64,000 bases of DNA from Panax quinquefolius (taxonomy: Eukaryota; Streptophyta; Magnoliopsida; Apiales; Araliaceae), in NCBI GenBank assembly GCA_020205615.1, contig CM035151.1, positions 48,808,666 through 48,872,665 on the forward strand, written 5' to 3'. The notes under the pieces are model-generated. The model was not told the DNA's origin, did not search any database, and worked only from the letters and a program-made list of their open reading frames with translations. This document shows positions 57,563-64,000 of this stretch, piece after piece. Every line of letters begins with the position of its first letter. The first letter of the stretch is position 1. The position numbers were made by a program, and so were the translations under genes.

Positions 57563-58589
57563 TCACATCACCCATCTTGAGTTTGAATACAAATATTGTC
57601 TACTAGAGATTATATACAAACTCAAAAGGAGTCCTCATTACAATTATTATCACACTATTTCAAACGTAATAGTGAGGACTACTAATGCACCATCTAGACC
57701 ATCACTCACACTCCCCGACTAGTCCCAATGCACCATCTAGCTCTCATTTCCTCAAGAGAACAAATTTCCTCAAAGAAAAGGTGAGCTCAACTAGCCCAAG
57801 AAGAAATATTATGACTAAGATAATGCGTAATAATTTATCGTTAGCCTTCAACAATGTTAAAACCGATAAAATATAATAAATATCAAGTTTAATCAAGCAA
57901 TGAACAAAGCAATCCATTAAAAGAGTCAAGTAGAGAATAAAATCTACTATCTTTTATGATTTAAAAGGTTTTTCATCACTTTTATCATTGGACTCAACTT
58001 TTAATAAATAATCCACATCATCGAATCACCCCCGCACTACTACCAAGGATATTCTTTAGTATCACGTATCACGACAACAATTATCCATGCACTACGGGCC
58101 AAGGATATTCGTGTATTCATTAATGGTCATGATCATGCCAACAACTCGCCCATCAATGCACTACGGGCCAATGAGGACTTTTACCACATCATTTGTAACA
58201 TTACTACCATGATTACACCGAATAATCCCTCGGTCATAATCATACCAAGTCCATCTATGCACTACAAAAGCCACGTATGACTTTCAACAAAATATAAACA
58301 TGAGAGATGATGACAATGATATAAGAATTCAATAAAACAAGTTCAAGAATTAATTTATCTAGAACCGATAACGCCCAAATTGTCAACATGATATCGCTTT
58401 GTAGAGTAAAATTCAAGAATGCTCGTAAGAATATTTCCATGAAAAGATATCGATGAAGCGCAAATATCAAAGATATTCCACTAATTTCGGGAGTATAGAA
58501 GTCAAAGTTTTAACCAACCGAGTATAATAAAGAATGGAATAACAAAAGAAATCACCATGCGCATGCGATAGATCGCATGCAGCAAAAGT

Positions 58590-58920
58590 TATTCCAATGT
58601 AATAATAAAGGATGGAACCAGTCCCACAGAAACGCACATGCATGTGATATTCCAACGTAATAATAATAAATAATGGAACCAGTCCCATAAAACGCATGCA
58701 TGTGATATTCCAACGTAATAATAAATAATGAAACCAGTCCCACAACAGAACGCATGCATGTGATATTCCGGCGTAATAATAAATAATGGAACCAGTCCCA
58801 CGTGAACGCGCATGCATGTGATATTCCGGCGTAATAATAAAGAACGGAATATTAGAAGAATGTCACCATGTATAGGGTAGCCCATATATACAAAGTTATT
58901 CCAATGTAATAATAAATAAT
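58590..58920. repeat. 60-bp tandem repeat in LTR2
   Basis: Five units of 'tgatattccaacgtaataat' plus 'aaataatggaaccagtccca' and 'cgcatgcatg'. Each includes a palindromic GCATGC core. Overlapping frames look like repeated peptides but are by-products. Confidence 0.88.
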
Positions 58921-59084
58921 GGAATAATGTAAGTTCTCTTTATGAGTACAACAAATAACATCCCTTACCGTAAAAGAAATCAATATAAGAGTAGGGAAGT
59001 AGTAGAATACTTTTCTATAGGTTCTCTTATAATTTCTCTCTAGAGTTTCAAAGAATTCGTAAGAAATAATGAAGGAAATGAGCT

Positions 59085-59094
59085 TCTATTTATA
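59085..59094 (-). promoter_or_regulatory. Putative TATA box, E3 3' LTR
   Basis: CTATAAATAG on the minus strand followed by aagctcatttc, conserved in family-B LTRs. Confidence 0.58.
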
Positions 59095-59389
59095 GAAAAA
59101 TGGAATGAATAGTAACTAATTCATGAACGGTCCAGATTGATTTACTATTAAACTGACGGTCCATATTGGTTTACTATTAAAACTTAAAACAACTATCCAT
59201 ACCGATTTACTTATTAAAAACTTTAAACCAAATGATCCATATTGATTTACTATTATAACTCCACCAAATGGTCCATATCGATTTACTATTATATCTTCAA
59301 CCAACTATTCAAAAATTAGCACATCTCCTCATGGAATAATATTGTACCCAAATACCCATTGCACAATAAAGAGTGAATAGTAATCGGTG

Positions 59390-59525
59390 AATAGAATAAT
59401 AATAGTAACTCGTGAATAATAACTCAAATAAATAAACTCATGAATAGTAACTCGTGAATAATAACTCATGAATAGTAACTCATGAATAGTAACTCATGAA
59501 TAGTAACTCGTGAATAGTAACTCAA
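59390..59525. repeat. ATAGTAACTC minisatellite in LTR2
   Basis: About nine units of 'gaatagtaactcatg' / 'gaatagtaactcgtg', the inverted form of the E0 LTR array at 51820-52030. Confidence 0.85.
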
Positions 59526-60338
59526 CACAAAAAAGTGTCCCGAATACCCAATTAAACAATATATCCTCCGCACATCAATTATACTAACACAAATAAGTCC
59601 AACACAATGGAACTATAAAATTCATCTTTAATCAACACGAACTTATTCATCATTAATATTATAATTCACAATATTTAACAACCAAAGTCGCTCCTCGTGA
59701 AAGAGGGGCTTTCCGATAAGGATTTCTCCTTATCATGCGCAATTAGGTGACCAAACCTCTCCTCGATGTAACTTCTAGACATCATGTCAATATTGCAAAT
59801 AATAATATGAATAACTTTGTCGCCTCAATTATTGATTTAATAATATATCATATAATGCGATGATACCGTAATAATAATTGAATCAATAATATGAGAAATA
59901 TGATGCAACAATTATCAGAGTAATAATTGAGTATAACCGAGTGACTTCTCACGAAGCATCAATAATCAATATCGTGTGCTATCGCAACAACGCCGCCAGA
60001 CATCGTATTTTTTTACTATCGGGTAGTTCAACAATTTTTTAACGGTAAATACCTCCGCCAAGTTATTTTTATAAAGTATTTTTATCGCTTTCTCAATCCG
60101 ACAATAATTCCGCTGTGGGGTCCACCAATGATTGTGCCGCCAGATTTAATATTCCCTATTAAAACGAATATTCCCCACCAATCGAATATTATATAACAAC
60201 TTGCATGACTTTTGCAAAAATTTATAAATATTACCCACAACTATAACATTATATCAAATCAATACCATAATATTCAAAATATAATTCAAAAAATTATTCT
60301 TTATTCATAAAAGTCAGTCTTACAACCTCCCTTTCTTA

Positions 60339-61740
60339 TGAAATTTCATCCTCGAAATTAGGGTACATACCTGTATGTCAAGAGATGAGGATACCTCGAC
60401 TTCATCTCGATTCTAACTCCCAAGTCATTTCCTCCACATCGTGGTTTCTCCACAAAACTTTGACTTGAGGTATAACCTCGAGCGTAGAACATGATCCTTC
60501 TTATCCAAGATTTTAATAGTAACTCTTCATACGCTAAATCTTCCTCTATCTCGTCCCTGTTCTAACTCAATAATGTGGTTCGGGTCTTTCACATATTTAC
60601 GTAACATAGATATGTGAAAAACATTATGAACACGAGACATACTTCAAGCAGTAAGGCGAGTCTATAGGCCACAGCTTCCCACTCGCCAAGAATTAAAATG
60701 GGCCAATGAATCGAGGATCGAGCTTTCCTCTCTTTCCAAATCTCAGTAACTCCTTTCCATGGAGCAACACGTAATAACACATGATCTCCAATATCGAATT
60801 CTACGCCCTTTCGATGAAGATCAAGATAACTCTTTTGTCGATCTTGTGAAGTTTTTATACGTTGTCGGATCGTTTGAATCTTTTCTCGTAGTCATACGCA
60901 CTCAACTCCGGCCCAAACAACGTTGCTTTCACCCACCTCATCCCAAAGATAATCGAGAACGACACTTTCTTCCATACAACGCTCAAATGGAGCCATGCCA
61001 ATACTTGCTTGATAACCGTTGTTGTAGGAAAACTCCACCAATGGTAAAAACTTGTCCCAACTTCCTCAAATCAAGGACACAAGAGTCTTAATAGATCTTC
61101 AAGAGTTTGAATAGTCCTCTCCGATCGTCCATCCGTCTCGAGGATGATATGCCGAAGCTAAATCGTAAGTCTGCGCCCATAGCTTTTTTGCAAACTAACC
61201 CAAAATCGTGAAGTGAATCTTGGGTCTCGATCAAAAACTATGGATACCGGCATACCATGCGCCTTACAATCTCGCTTATATACATATACGAGCAAGACGC
61301 TCAAGTGTATAAGTTTCTCGATTTAGTAAGAAATGAGCAAACTTGGTCAATCTATCAACAATGACCCAAATCGCATCTACGCCTTGAGAAACCTTAGGAA
61401 GACCAAGAATCTAAATCCATGGTAATGTGCTCCCACTTCCATTCTGAATTTCAAGTGGTTGCAATGGACCTTTTGGTACTTGATGCTCCGCCTTGACTCG
61501 CTGACAAGTTAAACACCTCGAGATAAACTCCGCTATCTCTCTCTTTCATATTGCTCCACCAAAATGTATGTCAAAGATCATGATACATTTTGCTACTCCC
61601 AGTGATGGATTGCAAACGCAGTTGTGTGTCTCCATCATGATTTTATACTTTAAATCGGGTCGTTAGGAACACAAAGTCCGGAGTTGACTCAAGTATTCCT
61701 TCTTCATCGATTCTTGCTTCCTAGATAAGACCTTCTTGCA
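60339..61740 (-). pseudogene. E3 integrase and chromodomain-like tail
   Basis: From 61600 down, minus strand: a zinc-region end with ISRCLTCQRVKAEHQ (about 61525-61480), VDAIWVIVDRLTKFAHF (about 61385-61330), and RDPRFTS-like and H-P-x-T-D-G-like blocks further down in shifted frames. The C-terminus (about 60560-60340) has FRKHDVEEMTWELES-like codons in broken frames, comparable to the chromodomain of chromoviruses. Confidence 0.75.
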
Positions 61741-62400
61741 CTTTCTTCCTCATACGCATCACCTCCGTCCAGAGCTTGAGCAAATTTTAACTTTATCAAT
61801 TAAAGTCGGTTCTACTCAGATATTCGCCATCATCACATGGGTCCCTCGAGTTTTTAACTCTATCTCCATCCTTTGCAAGTCACACAAAATGGGCCTTTAT
61901 ATTGAATAATATCGCACTCAGATTGCATATGATCTTCTACTCAATGCGCCGCCTACCACGCTCGCTTTTCCAGATGGTATCGATGGTATGATCTATAATC
62001 TTTCAACAGCTCAAGCCAACGTCGTTGTCGCATGTTGAGTTCCTTTTGAGTGAAGAAATATTTGAGGCTTTTATGATCCGTAAAGATCTCCACTTTCTCC
62101 CCATACAAGTAATGCCTCCAAATTTTAAGTGCGAAGACAATAAATGCTAACTCTAGATCATGAGTAGGATAATTCCTCTCATATTCTTTGAGTTGTCTTG
62201 AGGCATAGGCTATGACTTTCCCATGTTGCATGAGAACACATCCCAACCCTTTGCTCAAGCATCATCAGAGATGACAAATCCTCCGAGCCGATGGTATTGT
62301 CGTAACAAAATTTAAATGAGTCTCCTCTCGAGTTCTTGAAAACTCTTCTCACATTCTTCGCCCAACCAAACTTTGTATCTTTCCAGTCACCGAAGTTAAT
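61741..62400 (-). pseudogene. E3 RNase H
   Basis: Open at 62258-61953: [60 protein letters not shown] and [11 protein letters not shown]. This is the best preserved piece of E3; the catalytic D in FTDHKSL and E in DLELAF are present. Confidence 0.85.
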
Positions 62401-63200
62401 GGAGTAGCGATTCGAGAAAATCCTTCCACGAATCTCCGATAATAACCAAATAAAACCGAGAAAGCTACGACTTCGATCATCGATTTAGGTTGCTCCCACT
62501 TTTGAATAGCTTCAATCTTTGCCGGGTCAACAGATATTCCATGACTTGATACTACGTGCCCAAGGAATGCTACTTCCTCAAGCCGTAACTCGATTTCTTC
62601 AACTTATCATAAAGCTTGTATTCACGGCTTTTGGAGTGTCACCTCAAGTGTTGCTTCATGATCTTCACGACTTTTGAATAAATAAGGATGTCATCAATAA
62701 AGACGACCACAAAGTGATCCAAATATTCCTCAATACTTGGCTCATCATATCCATGAAGGCAAAGAGGAGCATTAGTCAATCCAAAGGACACGACTAGAAA
62801 TTCATAATGCCCGCATCGAAGTTCTCGAAAGCCGCCTTTTGAAATGTCATCTGCTCTAATCTTCAATCGGTGATATCCTAACGAAGATCAATCTTTAAAA
62901 AGAATTTGGCTCCTTGCAACCGGGTCAAACAGTCATCAATACGCGGCAATGGGTACCTATTTTTGATGGTGACATGATTCAACTCCCGATAATCAATACA
63001 AAGTCGATACTCCCATCTTTTCTTCACGAATAATAGAATAGAGCACCCCAAGGAGACGTATTAGATGAATGAAACCAATGTCTAACAATTCCTAATTGGG
63101 TCTTTAACTCCTCAAGTTCAATAGAGCCATTCGACATGGGGCTTTGGAAATGGGTTTTGTACCGTGTTCAAGGTCGATATAAAATTCAATTTCACGCCTG
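62401..63200 (-). pseudogene. E3 reverse transcriptase
   Basis: The open part at 62866-62639 has ELRCGHYEFLVVSFGLTNAP and the catalytic [14 protein letters not shown]. Upstream (63150-62870) the 'SPWGA', 'Y-R-E-L-N' and 'RIDDC' blocks are visible in shifting frames; downstream (62600-62400) the primer-grip end is also shifted. The catalytic Asp pair is intact. Confidence 0.8.
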
Positions 63201-63429
63201 GGGTAGGCCAGAAGTTCTTCGTGGAATACGCCAGAAATTTATTAACAATAGAAATATCGCTCAAAACCGACGATTTTTGTTTAAATCATGATATATGAGC
63301 TAAGAAAGCTCGACATCCGCTTTTCAATAAACGAATAGCTTTATGGCTTGAAATGACCGTGATTGATTTTAATGGTTTGGTCGCTTGAATTCGCATAATA
63401 GGTTGATTAGGAATATGAAAACTAACAAC

Positions 63430-63730
63430 CTTACGAAAAACAATCAATTTTTGCATGATGAGTATTTAACCAATCAATCCCTAGAATTACGCCAAACGCA
63501 AGTATTTTTAAAGAAATAAGATCGACAGTAATGTGCGGTTACCGATTTGAACCAAACAAGACTTATAAACAAAGGGATGTAATGAAGGTTTCTCCCAACG
63601 AAGTTTCCACAGATAAGTCAAAGTCTAATTTCTCCTGAGTCAAATTTAATCGCTGAGCGCAAGTAGGAGAAATAAAAGAATGGGTAGAACCGATATCAAA
63701 TAAAGTATAGACTTTCACTAGAGTTTATGA
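63430..63730 (-). pseudogene. E3 protease
   Basis: FDIGSTHSFISPTCAQRLNL (about 63700-63640), in which the active-site DTG has become DIG, then ILGIDWLNTHHAKID (about 63490-63445) after a frameshift. It is closely similar to the E0 protease at 14433-14700. Confidence 0.78.
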
Positions 63731-63759
63731 TAAGCTTACCCGTGATGACCTCATTCGGT

Positions 63760-64000
63760 TCCTTGCTTTCGGGAGGTCACAACAAACGCCTTCCTCAGAC
63801 TACCGGCTTTTGACTTTTCTCGACGGCTTTTGGTGCTCCATCCTAGCTGAACTTGTCTTCTGTGAACGACAAAATCGGGCTAAGTGACCTTCTTTCCACA
63901 ATTATAACATGCTTTGACGGCATCGCGCAGCTTGACCGATGTGTCCTCCCCTCCGCATTTGAAGCATATGATAGGTGGTCGCTCTCCTTCCTTAACAACG
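63760..64000 (-). pseudogene. E3 Gag zinc-knuckle region (partial)
   Basis: Minus-strand codons for a CFKCGG knuckle start near 63966 and for NCGKKGHL near 63905-63880. Short deletions break the pattern of both, compared with the two intact knuckles of E0 at 14180-14281. The rest of gag is outside the window. Confidence 0.7.

Larger units (their letters stand above)
57563..60324 (-). repeat. E3 3' LTR (family B, LTR2)
   Basis: On the minus strand it starts tgtaagactgac (60324) next to E3's PPT and runs to gggtgatgtg at 57563; the last roughly 27 bp of the family-B end is missing. TATA is at 59085-59094. It contains a 60-bp tandem repeat (58590-58920), 38-bp 'ggtccatattgatttactatta' units (about 59130-59300) and the minisatellite at 59390-59525. 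Confidence 0.85.
57563..64000 (-). mobile_element. E3: family-B chromovirus, 3' half, minus strand
   Basis: LTR2, PPT (60325-60338), chromodomain-like tail, integrase, RNase H, RT, protease and the Gag zinc-knuckle region occur in order towards the window end. Protease and LTR resemble E0. Frameshifts are frequent and many are small deletions, so the element is decayed. Gag N-terminus and 5' LTR are beyond 64000. Confidence 0.85.

Noticed and set aside
58467..58885. Overlapping repetitive ORFs rich in 'ITCM' and 'GLVP' peptides
   Set aside because: Several frames are open at once over a 60-bp tandem repeat of the LTR; by-products of repetition.
1..64000. Host protein-coding genes, tRNA or rRNA genes
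   Set aside because: I looked for conserved coding stretches outside transposons and for tRNA-like cloverleaf and rRNA-like blocks and recognised none. A tRNAscan or profile search could still find some.

Overview
The window looks like intergenic, transposon-packed DNA of a flowering plant, probably a eudicot. It is AT-rich and contains nested LTR retrotransposons, a CACTA DNA transposon, GT-AG introns and (TA)n microsatellites. I see no intact host gene, tRNA or rRNA, and every coding region is broken by stops, frameshifts, deletions or nested insertions.

Layout. E0 is an old plus-strand Ty3/gypsy chromovirus (LTR family B). It starts left of the window, and its gag/protease remnant is at 14082-14777, its RT-to-chromodomain remnant at 49370-50406 and its 3' LTR at 50407-53114. 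E1 is a minus-strand chromovirus (LTR family A, initiator-Met-like primer site) inserted into E0 gag. Its 5' LTR (8573-14081) is split by an opposite-strand solo LTR of the same family (10212-12859). It has a coiled-coil ORF, then gag, protease, RT, RNase H and part of integrase, down to 3428. There a minus-strand family-B LTR (1597-3427) interrupts it, itself cut by a plus-strand family-A LTR (1-1596).

A giant minus-strand Tat/Ogre-clade element (14778-49369) sits in the protease/RT linker of E0 with a perfect ACTGT target duplication. From right to left it holds: 5' LTR (46132-49369), PBS, gag, protease, a probable intron, RT, two RNase H domains and integrase (ending 38146). A long 3' region follows with two plus-strand (antisense) accessory genes: a plant-mobile-domain (PMD) gene with introns (19712-about 35000) and a second ORF resembling the DUF7745 family (35444-37007). 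Then come hairpin-forming tandem repeats, PPT and 3' LTR (14778-17555). The PMD gene was hit by a CACTA element (20550-24819, TSD TGA) and a Ty1/copia element (25483-34717, TSD CCCGT). Without these two guests the Tat/Ogre element is about 21 kb.

Right end. After E0 there is about 1.2 kb of unassigned sequence with a CACTA-like scrap (54262-54375). Two minus-strand family-B LTRs follow back to back (54376-57562 and 57563-60324), and then the 3' half of another family-B chromovirus, E3, up to the window edge.

Most notable pattern: three unrelated LTR-element families here (Tat/Ogre, family-B chromovirus, copia) carry arrays of short perfect inverted repeats in LTR or leader DNA. In each, the central loop stays nearly constant while the two stem arms change together. 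This suggests structural selection or a structure-dependent amplification process. All of this was read by eye, with no alignment, folding or database search.
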